From NCBI RefSeq assembly GCF_030272615.1, contig NC_081406.1:144391041-144455040 (forward strand): DNA of 64,000 bases, given 5' to 3'. This document shows, piece by piece, positions 11,258 through 22,683 of this stretch. Position 1 is the first letter of the stretch; the number at the start of each line of letters is the position of its first letter. Both the position numbers and the translations under genes were made by a program. The notes under the pieces were generated by a model. That model was not told the DNA's origin. It searched no databases and saw nothing but the letters and a program-made list of their open reading frames with translations. This DNA is from Cryptomeria japonica (lineage: Eukaryota > Streptophyta > Pinopsida > Cupressales > Cupressaceae).

Positions 11258-12770
11258 ATGTGGATTAAAGTCTTGCGAGCCAAATATTTGGATTCCTTAG
11301 AAGATCATAGAGTTTTCACTATTAGTAACCCTCCCAAAGGTTCGGCTATATGGAACTTCATAGTGATTTACAAAGGGGTGGTCACTAATCATCTATCTTG
11401 GAAAATTGGTAAAGGCTCTAAAGCAAAGTTCTGGGATGACTCTTGGGCAGAGTTTTCAGCCATCAAAGACATTGCAGATTTCTCTGCTATTAAGAATCAT
11501 TTGGTGCCCCTTTGGGGTGATCGTGTTAAAGACTATATGGTAGTTGTAGATGGGAACTTTGGAAAAGAATGGGTGTGGAAAGATTTTTATTTAACAGGCC
11601 CCTCAATTTAGTCTCAGCTACGTCTCATGAAATTTTTGGACCAAAGGAAGGTTTTTCTTACAGGGTTAGAGGATAGGGTGATTTGGTGTGGTGCTCAGGA
11701 TGGGAATTACTCAGTAAAACTAGGTTATCAATTTTTGGAAGGTAGGGATGAGGAACATTCAAGATTTTGGGACTTGTTTTGGAACAAAGATTGCCTTATG
11801 AAAGCAGGTGCTTTCGCATGGTTAAAAGTGAAAGGTAGACTCCTTACTAGGGAGAGGAGGAAATGACTTGGGTTTATGGGCCCTTCATAATGTGTGTAGC
11901 AAGTTGGAGGAAATAGTGGATCATTTATTGCTAAGTTGTGATCTGGCTTCGAGATGTTGGTTGGATCTTTAAGAGAAGTTAAGTTGGCAAGGTCCTCTTC
12001 AGCACACCCTTAAAGAAGTTTTTGAAAGTTGGCCAAGACAACCAAGTAAGTCTACTCTTTCAAGTGTGTGGCAAATTAGTCCCTCTTTAGTCATATGGGA
12101 AATCTAGAAAGAGAGAAAACACATAATTTTTCAGGATAAAGAAGAGGATGTTAGAAGGTTATTGGGCAGAATCAACCAGGCGATTGAAAAAGTTGTTAGT
12201 GCAGAATCCTCACAGTCCCTAGCACTGACTACCCCTTTTATGTCTATGGATAGCAGGATATAGAGAGCATGACCTATAATTAAAATAAGACATGGTTCAT
12301 GGTCTAGTAATAAGGTAAGCAAAAAGAAGGACTTGGGTGTCTGTTGGAATCCTCTTGATAAGGGTTGGGTTAAGGCGAAATTTGATGGGGCAGCACAAGC
12401 TTGTAGAAATTTGCCAGGGGCAGGGTTTGTTATTAGGGATGTGAAAGGAGACTTAATTAAATGTGGAGCTAAAATATTAAGGAGATGCACTAATAATGAG
12501 CCAGAAGCTCATGCTGCACTTTTAGTTGTCAGAATGGCTAGAAGCTTAGGTATCCATAATCTTCATCTGGAAGGGGATTCTTTGATTAGAATTCAGGCCA
12601 TTATGAATGGGGCTATTAGAGCCTAGCATTTACAAGGATTTTTTTCTTGATCATTAAAGATTTAATTTTTTTGACAATTTTAAAGTAAGTCACATCTGCA
12701 GAGATGGAAACCCAACTGCAGACAAACTATCTAAATGGGATCTATCTTTTGAGTAGGAAGGTGAATTGAG
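11258..12770 (+). pseudogene. LINE ORF2, zf-RVT and RNase H domains
   Basis: The linker and zf-RVT region span about 11258-12130 (WNFIVIYKGV, then DRVIWCGAQDGNYSVKLGY, WNKDCLMKAGAFAW and a broken DHLLLSCDLASRCW). A plant-type RNase H (RVT_3 family) follows from 12333: KFDGAA with the first Asp, NNEPEAHAALL with Glu, LEGDSLIR with Asp. After a TAG at 12624 come CRDGNPTADKLSKW with the last Asp. It would remove RNA from the cDNA hybrid. Several stops are present, so it is inactive as it stands. Confidence 0.8.
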
Positions 12771-13305
12771 AATTAAAGATTTTCAAGAGGATTTTAATTT
12801 ATATGCAGTGTTAGTGTTATGATTGATAGTTGAATAGTGGTTGTGTGGTGCTTGTAAGATGATGCCCCCCACAGTGGTTAATTATGTGGTCTTATTGAAA
12901 GTATGGTTATGGGGTCGTTCTTAAATGTTTTGGAATGGACGATTTGATCCCATTTGGACCTTTAAGCTGGGAATGGTGATGTTTTAGTTCATCCCATCTT
13001 TTTAATGATGGTGGATGTACGGGACTTCTCGGGACACCTCAATCCAAATCCTCATTTTAGTAAGAAAAGGATTTGCGAGCGTCTGAAGGATGTTGGCAGT
13101 GCAGTTTTGAAGTCCTCAAGGACAATTTTTTTTGAGTTGGCACATTTGCGGGGTTGGATGGTAGATTTGTAATCTTGGTTTTGCTTGGCATTTAAGGAGA
13201 AGATATCTGCTCGGCTTAAGATATAAAGTGTAGAGTAGTGTTTTTAGTTGAAAAAACTGGTTTGAGAGAAGGTGAGTTGGGTGTGTGTTGTTTGGTTTTA
13301 ACCTC

Positions 13306-13811
13306 ATGAAAGTGAATTTCACAGTGAGCACAAAGAGACAACATAAGGGGTTCAAGAGGCCCATGAGTAAAGATAGAATGCAGGCTTGTTGCACTTCAAG
13401 GAAGATGAGGTCGTCAACGCTGCCTTAGGGGTTTTGGGGCCTTATTTTATGGAGAATAAAATGCGGTGGAAAGTCAATTTGGACATAATATCCATGATCA
13501 ACGCCTGGGGACTGGAGTTAGGGGATGACACAGAGATGGTAAAGTGGGTCGTCACTTCAATTTTTGAAGAGGAGATGTTAGAAGGTTTGGATTCCATTTT
13601 GGAGTGGGTTGTGCCAGGTGTAGGTTTGGATTATTTAGAAGGTTTTGAGGATGTTAGGGATGTTGATGAATTTGGCATTATCTCCTTTGTTAGGTGGGTA
13701 GGGATGGTGGACAAGGAGGCTTATGAGCTGGAAAGAGCGCAGGCTTGGGAGAGACTCAAGGAAATCATTTTGCACCATGAGAGAGAAGAAAATGACTTGA
13801 CACGAGCCTAG
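13306..13811 (+). pseudogene. LINE ORF3, uncharacterised protein after RNase H
   Basis: I do not recognise this protein. It starts MKVNFTV at 13306 and shifts frame once near 13385. It then runs LLHFKEDEVV, WKVNLDIISMINAWGLELG, LDSILEWVVPGVGLD and a Glu-rich helical end to a TAG at 13809-13811, about 168 residues. Equivalent proteins follow the RNase H in the elements at 17343-18030 and 36110-36495. They share the start M(E/K)(A/V)NFT, an N-x5-AW(G/A) block and the S(I/L)LEWVV block. Conservation across three diverged copies implies it was once translated. It is predicted helical and acidic; no signal peptide, membrane segment or known motif is seen. Confidence 0.65.
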
Positions 13812-14286
13812 CTGAGGGAGATCCACAGAGGAAGGCGAACCAAGAATAGGGGCAAGCGGAGGACTGGTGCAAGAATCGCAGGTGGAGTCGGTCTGGATAG
13901 GAAGCGATGCAAAACTCCCATATAATATAGGTGTTTATGCCGATAGACTGCTTTTTTTCATTAAAAAATAAACACAGATATTATCAAGCCATGTTGTAAG
14001 GGGCAAGAATAGGTCCTTTTTGTAAAATGACGGTTTATAGTGAGACGGGTTTAGTGCAAATGGTTGGTTTTTGTGGCTATCCCAGCATTAGGGGAGTTTC
14101 TATTATGTTTTTTAATAGTGTTAGGAGTCTCTTTAGGTGAAGAGGGTTCCTTTTATGATGGTGGTTGTATGTTTTATTTCTAAAGTTGGGTTGTTTTGAA
14201 GGAAGGGAAGCCCAGATTTCTACTATATGTAATCCTTTATCTTTTTATGATGCAATATAAATACAAATTACTACCGACAAAAAAAA
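13812..14286 (+). other. LINE 3' untranslated region and poly(A) tail
   Basis: Non-coding sequence ends ATATGTAATCCTTTATC, then an AATATAAATACAAATTACTACCGAC stretch and a short A tract. The TTACCGA(T/C) plus A-tract ending is shared with the minus-strand elements at 14652 and 35401, which suggests recognition by the same reverse transcriptase. Confidence 0.7.
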
Positions 14287-14637
14287 GAAGAATAAATAAT
14301 ATAAATAAATAAAAAATTAAGAAAGTATTTGAATATTATTCTAATGTTTATAATAAAATAAAATAAATACAATCAAAATAAAATAAAATATAAGGAAAGC
14401 AAGAAAGAGATGAAAAATTGTTTAACTAATATTAGATGAAGTGAATTTATTGTTCATATTTTTTATCCAAGCTTTAATTTTATTTTTTTAATTATATTTG
14501 CATAAGGTCAATATTTAAAATTATCTTGATTTAAATTTTATACATAAAAATATTCTTTAAAAAGGTGAACATTATCTTATATATTGATAAAATAATATAG
14601 TAGTTTTTTTAAAACTATCTTGATTGTTAAAATTGTC
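14287..14637. other. AT-rich DNA between two LINE-type insertions
   Basis: Nothing but AT-rich, A-run-rich sequence (AAATAAAATAAA-like stretches near 14340-14400). No gene or element boundary is seen apart from the target duplication starting at 14638. Confidence 0.5.
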
Positions 14638-14756
14638 TCAATAACTATATTTTTTTTTTGATCGGTAATTTTGAAGTATATTAATTCAAAAATAAAAGTT
14701 TACAACCAACATCATCCATAGGCCAAGTTAAAAGATGTAAACATCGGCCCAAAATA

Positions 14757-15120
14757 TGTTAGAGTTATCTTGTATTAGCTAATAATTATTTATTTAATTA
14801 TTAGTCTATTAAACTCTACGCTTAAGCTAAACTTAGGCATTTAATAAATATTGTAGGTATTTAATAATTATTCTAATTATTAAATACACATTATCCCTTT
14901 AGGGTTTATTTAGGGTTGCACACCTTTAGGGTTGCTATTATCCTTTTATAAGGATTGTATTGTACTTGTTCATAAAATCGATTCCCTTTCTGATTGATAA
15001 TTTTCTTCTTTAGAGCATTTATGTTTTTTTGCTTTATGTGCTTCCATTCTTCTCTTGTGACATGTATTTGCATGCAGGTGTTCTTGGGATCTCTGAAGTT
15101 GTATTTCATCAACTTCTTCA
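14757..15120 (+). repeat. 5' LTR of the non-autonomous element
   Basis: Begins TGTTAGAGTTATC and ends CAACTTCTTCA directly before the primer-binding site. Nearly identical to 16800-17179. A TCCTTTTATAAGGA palindrome near 14940 holds a TATAAG box likely used as promoter core. Confidence 0.9.
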
Positions 15121-15133
15121 TGGTATCAGAGCC
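15121..15133 (+). promoter_or_regulatory. Primer-binding site (initiator Met-tRNA type)
   Basis: TGGTATCAGAGCC follows the LTR end without spacer. This is the common plant Copia-type site complementary to initiator methionine tRNA. Confidence 0.85.
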
Positions 15134-16788
15134 TACATCTGTTGCTGCTTGTTCTTGATTTTTCAGAAGATTTTTTGGAGGAGGGTTTCAAGTTTTTTTC
15201 AGAATTTTTTATTGGATTTGGGGTAGCTGTTTTGTTTCTGATCATTTTGGGCTCAAACAGACCTCGTTGTTGAGCTTAGAATGCCTCAAAACCCCCATTT
15301 CCATATAAAATTTGTCAAATTTGGGTTTTGAAATTTTTTCTTTGGTTTTGCCTTTTTTTGCACGAATTTCGAGAAATTCGTTAAAAAAATTATTAAAAAA
15401 AATTGGAGTAGTTTGGGCCAAAACAAACCTTACCGTTGGCTTCCAAAGGGCGTTTTCATTCATTTTGATATATAATTTGACCTATTTTGGTGACAAGTGC
15501 ATTTGGGCCATTATTTTTTCATTGGCATGCTTTACGAGGCACAAAAATCCATACGGCTGTACCTGCAAATGCATCAGAAAATTTTCATTAAAAAAAAAAA
15601 AAATTAAATTTTTTTTTTTACCCTTTTTATGCATAAAAAGAGGTTTTTTTTTTTTCGCCATATCTTGGGCATACGGAGTCGTTTTTTCGAAAATAAATAA
15701 GCGTCGGAAAGCTAGTTCCAAGCCGGACCTCCTCATGTTGGTAAATTTTTCCAATTTTGCTATTTGACTATTTTTTTTCCAGTCAAAGTGGGGTCTCTTT
15801 TTTGTACTCCAGGAGCCATAGAATGAATATCCGAACTTCATTTTTTGACAACTTTATATCGTTGGAAAGCTTGTTCTGTGCACTTTCCAGCCATATGAGT
15901 TTTATTTTCAGATTCTGCTCCATGCATATTTTATTCAGTTTTTTGTTTTTCAACACTCTGGTGGATATCTTGGTTGTTTCAGGTCCCAGGATCTCTTCTC
16001 TGGGTAGGATGTCTCTATTTTGGTTCTCATTTCTATTTCCAGTCTTCTTATCATTATATCTTGTATTTATGCAAACGCACTAAGATAAAGTGTCATCATG
16101 CATTGTTTACATGGAATCTTGCACCTCTTGTGCCTTATTGTACATGCACTACTTATAAAGTGCCATGGGGGGGGGTTGATGTTTGCCTTGTTTGCCATCT
16201 ACCGTTGTCTACTGAGTGTTCCTTCCACGACACCATGTACTTTCTCTACACCTTCGATGTTCCTGGTTCTTCATCATGCAGTTCTTGTTGGCCATTCTTT
16301 TCAGTGTACCTGTCCCTCTCCCTTTTCAACATTATGGGGAGATTTATCCTGTTGGTTCTAATGCTTCCTTGGTTTGATTGATCAGCTTTTCAGGCTTTGG
16401 TGTCTCATGTCATCTGTATCTTTGAGTTCAGTTGTTTGCCTTTGTTTGCCATCTGATTCAATTAGTGCCATTTGAGGGCACTCATGCAGATTACGGTCTT
16501 CTCTACCTAGTCATGTTCTATTTCAGTGGAGGTTCTTCAGATCAGTAGTTACTCTTCGGCAGTGTTTGCAGCTATTTCCTACTTTAGTGGTGTTCTTCTT
16601 GCTTTTCCATCTCTTTTTGGAGTAGAATTTTTTCCCATGTGGTTTTCTCTATTTCTCCAGTTCATAGAGATTTGGTTGTGATTGGGTACCTCATCAGGCC
16701 TTGTTGTCGGGACCCAAATTTGCCTTCATCATGTAGTTGCATTTTTTGCTACATACATTTAGTTTTTTAGCTACTCCCTAAGTTCATC
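15134..16788 (+). other. Interior of the non-autonomous LTR element, non-coding
   Basis: No conserved protein is found. Two related motifs of about 80 bp at 15655-15725 and 15808-15895 share a CATA-TTGGGCAT start, a TTTTTC/GAAAA middle and a TATCGTTGGAAAGC end. Both recur in the relatives (23927-24160 and 60594-60835). A block reading CCTTGTTGTCGGGAC near 16700 is also shared with 30280. Conservation of untranslated DNA suggests a role in RNA packaging or replication, which is inference. Confidence 0.6.
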
Positions 16789-16799
16789 TTAAGGGGGGG
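16789..16799 (+). promoter_or_regulatory. Polypurine tract
   Basis: TTAAGGGGGGG abuts the 3' LTR start TGTTAGAG. The related element has CTCAAGGAGGGG at the same place (about 30356-30366). Confidence 0.7.
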
Positions 16800-17179
16800 T
16801 GTTAGAGTTATCTTGTATTAGCTAATAATTATTTATTTAATTATTAGTCTATTAAACTCTACGCTTAAGCTAAACTTAGGCATTTAATAAATATTGTAGG
16901 TATTTAATAATTATTCTAATTATTAAATATACATTATCCCTTTAGGGTTTATTTAGGGTTGCACACCTTTAGGGTTGCACACCTTTAGGGTTGCTATTAT
17001 CCTTTTATAAGGATTGTATTGTATTTGTTCAAAAAATTGATTCCCTTTCTAAATGATAATTTTCTTCTTTAGAGCATTTATGTTTTTTTGCTTTATGTGC
17101 TTCCATTCTTCTCTTGTGACAGGTATTTGCATGCAGGTGTTCTTGGGATCTTTGAAGTTGTATTTCCTCAACTTCTTCA
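16800..17179 (+). repeat. 3' LTR of the non-autonomous element
   Basis: Matches 14757-15120 with a small tandem expansion of the CACCTTTAGGGTTG unit near 16965-16995 and a few substitutions. Ends CTTCTTCA before the AAATA duplication. Confidence 0.9.
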
Positions 17180-17342
17180 AAATATTCACAGTCATAACCT
17201 GCTCTAAAACCATTCAAAAACAAAACAGAGAAGGAACCAGTCCTGTGCATCTATGCACCAAATATTACAAACATGACTAAAAAACATCTAATAAAGACAA
17301 TATATTGGAAGAGCATGGAAAAAACAATGGCCCCATGGCCAC

Positions 17343-18030
17343 TCACTTGCTCTCGCTCTGGTTCTCCTTCTCCCTGTCCACCATGTCGGCCATAGCTTTG
17401 CCCTTTGTAGCTTCGTTTTTCTTCAGAATGCATTCCAAGCATCCAAAATCGGGGTCTCCTTCCAGACTTGCTAGCAATTGAACCACCTGCCCTTCCTCAA
17501 ACCTATCTCGCAGATCTCTCCCGACCTCCATCCTTGCCACCACCTTTAGAGCCTTCAGGAATTCATTTGTCCTAATGAGTTTAACACAGAGCTTCATGGC
17601 TTCCCACCCAATGTGAGCTCATTTACGACATTGTTCCTTTATGTCATTTTCCAGTCCTCGAAAAAAAGGCAGCAACTCCTCCTTGTCATCTCCTTCCCTA
17701 ATGCGAATGCCTATCCGAGGCACTACCCACTCCAGAATGGAGTTGAGGCTGATTAGGTACTCCCCATCAATCAATTTTGTCAGAGTGAATCTTATTTTCT
17801 CCACCTCTGGCTCAAACTCGCATGCCCATGCCAAAATCAGAGAATACACCTCCATGTTCGTCTGATAGCGAAAATGGATGTGCGACACCTTCTCTCCTAG
17901 CATAAGGTGCACCGCACTCCACAATTTCTCCTCTTTGTACCTGAAGAGCCCCTACGTCCTCTTCTCAGATACTATCCCCAGGAATGACACCAACTTCTTC
18001 TCCGTTCGTAGCGTGAAGTTTGCTTCCAGT
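17343..18030 (-). pseudogene. ORF3 of the short LINE-type element
   Basis: Uncharacterised protein related to 13306-13811. It begins LEANFTL near 18030 (CTG where the 36495 copy has ATG). It continues MLGEKVSHIHFRYQTNMEVY, LILAWACEFEPEVEKIRFTL and LISLNSILEWVVPRIGIR to a stop near 17619. The frame then resumes with KLCVKLIRTNEFLKALKVV and a Glu/Lys-rich end at 17343. Length is about 229 residues if the stops are ignored, longer than the 13306 copy because its C-terminal extension differs. It follows RNase H on the same strand. Confidence 0.65.
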
Positions 18031-18424
18031 AGACCTGCACAAATTGTTTACTCCAGTCTCTACAATACAAATGATATAAAACCATTTAACAATCACACTA
18101 AATACAAACTTAGCCATCAGCTCACAAACCAAAGGAATTAAAATCCTCCGCCGTCATTTGAGACAGGTAATAAATACAGGTGTGATGGTATAAAAGAAAT
18201 AAATTTCACAGCAGATTTGTTGCACTCCACCATCATCTCCAAAACTTACTGTCTGCAATAGGCAATTGCCACTTTTATTACAAACGCCATCAAGCAAGAT
18301 GTACTTGTCATTTCGGGTATCCTTGTGTGCATGTAGTTGGCTTCATGTTTCTAGGTCCGCATTTAAGACCACTTCCATAATCTGTCATCTCCCTTCCACC
18401 ACTTAGCCATTTAACTATTCATGT

Positions 18425-18883
18425 CGCAACCAATGTTGGAGAGTAGATCTGCCACTGCATTTGCAGCTCGCTTGACGTGGGAGACCCGAAATTCCTCAAA
18501 AGACTTGAGTTTCTCTTGAATGATTGCCACCCAACGAGATAATTTCCAAGATGGAGTGTTGCCTTTGGTAATTGCATTGATGACCACGTGGGAGTCTCCT
18601 TCCAGATGCAGTTATTGGACTTTCATGTTTAAGGCCAACTCAGTTGCCAGAAGTGTCGCCTGGGCCTCTGCTTCGTTATTCATACCATCCTACAGACGAT
18701 GTGCTCCTTTGAAGAGGATAGATCCTTTGTCATTCCTCGCCACTACCCCCACACCTGAGATTCTTGGATTTCCTCTAGATGCCCCATCGAAATTTATTTT
18801 TATCCATTCCTTGCTAGGTGGCTCCCATCTGACCTCCCCTTTATCTGATGTGGGATTAGCCCCCAAGGACCCATTAACGGGTC
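18425..18883 (-). pseudogene. Plant-type RNase H (RVT_3) of the short LINE-type element
   Basis: The frame is open from the first base of the element: PVNGSLGANP, then VRWEPPSKEWIKINFDGAS with the first catalytic Asp, ISGVGVVARND, NNEAEAQATLL with Glu and LEGDSHVVINA with Asp. It ends VSHVKRAANAVADLLSN with the last Asp retained. A TAG interrupts near the HRL-DGMNNE junction and another lies before LHLEGD. No in-frame ATG precedes the domain, so the copy could not start translation at its own 5' end in this frame. Confidence 0.8.
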
Positions 18884-18897
18884 TCGATAACTATATT

Positions 18898-19149
18898 AAA
18901 ATTATTAAAATATATTTTATTTTTTAATATTAGTAAAATATTTACAATTTAAAAATAAAAAAATTAATTTAAAATAAATAGATGACTAAAATTAGTTATA
19001 TATAAAAAGCAGATGGACATCAATTTAAATTGCATGGAGATTTTATTGACGGATGTTCTTCAATTCATTACGTGAGTGTAATACACCTTTGGGCATAATT
19101 ATTAGGTGGATATAAAAATTAAAAAACATATATTCCATCTTTTTGAAAA
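18898..19149. other. AT-rich DNA with a 30-bp motif shared with 37749
   Basis: AT-rich, non-coding. CATTACGTGAGTGTAATACA and the following CCTTTGGG at 19066-19093 reappear almost unchanged at 37749-37776, in both cases on the 5' side of a short LINE-type insertion. Confidence 0.5.
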
Positions 19150-20110
19150 CATTTTAAATTAATATGTATTTCTATACCAACAAGGCCATGCACAATAAAA
19201 TCTTGACTCAAGCTAACCCAATTAAGAGGGGATTTCAATTACCTAACAAGTGTGTTCTCTACAAGCAAGATGACAAATCTATTCCTCATATTCTTCTCCA
19301 TTGCCAATTTTCTCATGAGCTATGGCAAAAGGTGTTGATGAAACTTGAAATACCATGGGCCAGTAGTAGTACTATTCAACAATTTATCACTGAATGGAAA
19401 GGACCTACTCACAACCCTCTGGTCAAACAACTTTGGAGGTAGATCCCCCTTAGTTAGGATGGAGCTTGTGGAGACAAAGGAGCAATAGAATCTTTAGAGA
19501 TGTGAAAAATTCTATAGAGGAAGTCCTTAGGACTGTCTATAAAGTGCTTAAGGAAAATTTATTGGTTACCTCCTGGAAGTACCCATCCTATCCCTCCACC
19601 TCTTTTGATGATAAGATGGCGAAAAACTAGGAATTACCTAATGCTTATGCCAGGTTTGATAGCTCCAAAATATTGGCAAGGAGGAACACCAGGTGGAGAC
19701 CACCAAACCCAGGCTGGTACAAGCTTAACTTTGATGGAGCTGCAAGAAGGGAAAAAGCTACTATGAGTGGTGTCATTAGTTCTACCAATAGGGATATGAT
19801 TGTCACCTTGATTGGTAACTTGAATGGTTATACTAATAACTAGGTAGAGGGGATGACCCTGTTGTGGGGAATTAAATTTGCTCTTTCACTTGGTGTTAAG
19901 GCTTTGGCTATAGAAGGGGACTCAAAGCTAATAGTTGAAGTTGTTAAAGGCCTAACTAGAACCAATTGGTCCATAAAAAGAATTTAGGGTATATTAGGAA
20001 ACTCCTTCTTGGGTTGGATTTGTTTGTTATTAACCATTCCTATAGGGAGGGTAATATGGATGCTAACGCAATGGCAGCTCTTGGTATCAAAATTGAAGGT
20101 ATTAGATGCT
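19150..20110 (+). pseudogene. LINE fragment: zf-RVT and RNase H
   Basis: A 5'-truncated LINE of a different subfamily. The zf-RVT region (19164-19442) shows NKCVLYKQDDKSIPHILLHC and FSHELWQKVL. After stops comes an RNase H: GWYKLNFDGAA near 19715-19750, an interrupted NN-VEGMTLLWGIKFAL, AIEGDSKLIVEVV, and NHSYREGNMDANAMAALG ending near 20100. Catalytic Asp and Glu positions are largely kept. No ORF3 resembling 13306-13811 follows. The 3' end is not delimited. Confidence 0.7.
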
Positions 20111-20279
20111 AGATAAATATTGATTGTATTCCACTGCATGTGAGAACACTCATAAAAGGAAAGAGTAAATTAAGTCTTAATAAGAATGGGGATTAAAAAT
20201 CCATGGCTATGGTTTACCCTATTCTACATATAACTGTTGTTGAACAAGTGCAACATTGACAATACTGCAAAAAAATAGA

Positions 20280-22205
20280 GGCGGGAAAAGTGTATCGAAG
20301 ATAGGAATTTGAAATGAATGATAAGGCAGAAAGGGTTTAGGAGATGGTACACTCAAGTGGAGGGGTCCTTGTGTGGCAAGCTAAGGTGGCATATTTGGGA
20401 TGACATGTGCCATGTAAATACTTCACAGGGTGTCCTAATTATGAAATGGTGCCATGATGGGATGAAAATGAAAAAAATTCTAAGCATTTTAAAAAATGGA
20501 ATGCTAACAAAAGATTTAGAAATTTGGACCATCTTATTACTTGTAAAGGAAGGTGTTGTTCGCATGAGTGGGATTTTATGAGACAAAGTAATAAGGACAG
20601 AGCTAGCACGCATATAATAATTTCAACCTTTTTATTTGGTTATCTACATTGTCTTTCCTTTCCACCATGAATTGTGGTAAATTAAAAATCTTTGTGGGGC
20701 TATCTGTCACTATTGTTGAGATTGATAGAATGGGTGGGGACAGGGTTCAAATCAATCCTAGAAAATATGAAGAATTTACAAATGACACCGCGGTTTGGAA
20801 TATATGCTATGAAGGAGTGTTGCAATTCATATAAAGTATCAATGACTATGATGAGGGCCTATCCATGTAGTTTGCAACCTCGTGGGTGGACAAAAGAGTA
20901 AGGGTGGCCGAAATCTCATTTGAAGTGAATGAAGAGTTTATTGTGCAAGTGATGGGGCTACTAACCACAAACCAAAAATGGAAGAAGACAAGCCATGTTT
21001 ATGATAATGACAACCTCAACTAGTTCTTTATGGAGAATGAGGGTCATGTCAAGCTACATGGTGGCTTTGATTGAGAGCAATTGTCATTCCCATGGAACTA
21101 GGTATGCCTTATAATAATGAAATACTTCACTATGGAGGGTAAGTTTAAAGTGTATTATTTTTACCATATGCCCCTACTTAAACATTTTAGGAATTGAAGT
21201 CATATTTCCTTTTCTTTTTTCCTCCTCAATTCCTTGGAATGTTCTATCTGACAAAAGTGGTTGAGAATTGCTAAAAGCCAAGGGAAAAAATGTGTCCCGC
21301 TCCACCAAGGCCTTATTTACCACCTTTACCATTTCCACCTTATTTTGTGCTCACCTAGGCAAATGATTGTGCAAGAAGCCCCACATTTTGCTACTACTCC
21401 GTCGTCTAATATTATTGATACCCCTGGCCCTAGAAAGAAAAAATGCATCCAGTATCCGGGTGCTTCCAAAATTGCCTCTCGACCTGGGACTCCTGAAACC
21501 CCCACACCTTCGATGGCTGACAATTAACCCAAGGACCTTAAACATAAAGCCTCGCTTCCTAGCAGTATCAAGAAAAAAGGGAAAAACCCTACCTCCTCAG
21601 CTAAAAAGGCCAAATTGACCATCCAGGTTGTTGTTAGGGAGGAGGAGGAAGCGGAGGAAGATAATAGTAAAAATGAAAAATACCCCTAGAAGGTCACATA
21701 GATTGGCTACCTGCTTTGCTGAGAAATGAAAATTGAAGAACCTGGAGGACTATGATACAGAGGAAGAGGAGAAGCAAGGTAGTTAGGATGAGGAGGAAAG
21801 AAAAACTAAGGAAGTTGACAAAGGGGGGAGAAGGAGGAGGAGAGGGAAAGCTCTGAGACTGAAGACAACTCCACCCATGTTTTAGAGAGTAACAAAATGG
21901 AGCCAATTGATCACATAGATGATATGATGCTAGGAGAAAAGAAGATGAACAAACCTAGGAAAGAAGGGACCTATAAATCCTAACAAGATGGGACTTGTTC
22001 TGAATGCAATACTAATGCTAATGAACTGGAAAAGGTCAAAGTTAGGGTCACTGAACTTGAAAGAATACTTGTGAGTGTCTCTTGGTTCAACTTGAGAATA
22101 ATGCATAGTTTCACCACCTACATGTTCTTGTTGCAAAAAAAGATCTTGGGAATTGATGAGAAAGATGAAGGAAATTACAAGGAACCGTTTTATGCTGATG
22201 GTTAG
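20280..22205 (+). pseudogene. Unrecognised broken ORF, probably element-derived
   Basis: I do not recognise a named family. Coding-like stretches occur in changing frames: MNCGKLKIFVGLSVTIVEID at 20667, WVDKRVRVAEISFEVNEEFI near 20885-20945, MKYFTMEGKFKVYYFYHMPL near 21120-21180, then a Pro/Ser-rich and acidic EEEEAEED region (about 21370-21670). A coiled-coil-like LEKVKVRVTELERIL and LQKKILGIDEKDEG lead to a TAG at about 22203. Stops and frameshifts are frequent. The layout (globular part, acidic linker, coiled coil) resembles additional ORFs carried by plant LTR elements, but that is inference. Confidence 0.4.
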
Positions 22206-22683
22206 TTTTTATGTTAGTTGGTTGTTAAAGTGTTGTTAATATGTTGTTGTTGTTATTGTTATTGTTGTTAACTCCACACCCTTTGGGCTATTGTTTATAG
22301 GGACAACACCCTTGTTTTGTTGCTTATTAATATTAAAAACAAGGCCAAGGCCACATTGCTATGAATATGGGCATGAAGATTTTATTTTTTGATATGTAGA
22401 AAAATTGATAGTAGCACCTATATAAATGTACAGGGGATGTTGCAGCAAGGTAATAAACAATAAGGTATAGAGATGAGGTATTGCGCTAATGATTATCCTC
22501 CTCCCTTGACTCATATCTATCTCTGCTTACTCCTACACATGTTTGCATATTTTTAACTTTATCCTTTCCCTATTTGTACATGGTTCCATGCAATCATCTC
22601 ATCATTAACCTCAACTTTTAATTATCAATTATTAGTACTTATTGTTAGGCTATTTCTATTGCAATAATTTAATAATTTGTTGT
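22206..22683. other. No recognised feature
   Basis: AT-rich DNA with TTGTTGTTATTG repeats near 22235-22265. No domain or boundary is visible until the LTR at 22684. Confidence 0.4.

Larger units (their letters stand above)
6670..14286 (+). mobile_element. LINE (L1-type plant non-LTR retrotransposon) with extra ORF3
   Basis: Order on the + strand: ORF1 with a DUF4283-like region, ORF2 with endonuclease, reverse transcriptase, zf-RVT and RNase H, then a third ORF (13306-13811), a 3' untranslated region and a tail TTACTACCGAC plus A8 ending near 14286. All ORFs carry stops or frameshifts, so this is a dead but nearly full-length copy. The 5' edge is placed at the first ORF1 ATG and is approximate. 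The tail matches those of the two minus-strand elements at 14652-18883 and 35401-37267. Confidence 0.85.
14757..17179 (+). mobile_element. Non-autonomous LTR retrotransposon (LARD/TRIM-like, Copia-type signals)
   Basis: Two similar LTRs (14757-15120 and 16800-17179) flank a 1.68-kb interior. A primer-binding site TGGTATCAGAGCC starts at 15121 and a polypurine tract TTAAGGGGGGG precedes 16800. A perfect 5-bp target duplication AAATA lies at 14752-14756 and 17180-17184. No gag or pol domain is present, so it would need enzymes from another element. It is inserted in the 3' untranslated region of the minus-strand LINE-type element. The 3' LTR carries one extra GCACACCTTTAGGGTT unit, part of its extra length. 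Relatives lie at 22684-30724 and 59588-61185. Confidence 0.88.
14652..18883 (-). mobile_element. Short LINE-type element: RNase H plus ORF3, split by an LTR element
   Basis: On the minus strand it starts GACCCGTTAATGGG at 18883, carries RNase H then ORF3, and ends TTACCGATC plus poly(A) (poly-T at about 14650-14659). A 14-bp target duplication with one mismatch flanks it: TCAATAACTATATT at 14638-14651 and TCGATAACTATATT at 18884-18897. Removing the LTR element 14757-17179 and one AAATA copy leaves about 1.8 kb. There is no endonuclease or reverse transcriptase. Its 5' start matches that of the element at 35401-37267. Confidence 0.8.

Noticed and set aside
6660-14300. Target-site duplication of the long LINE
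   Set aside because: Several AATAAT-like strings occur on both sides, but AT-richness makes the matches meaningless.
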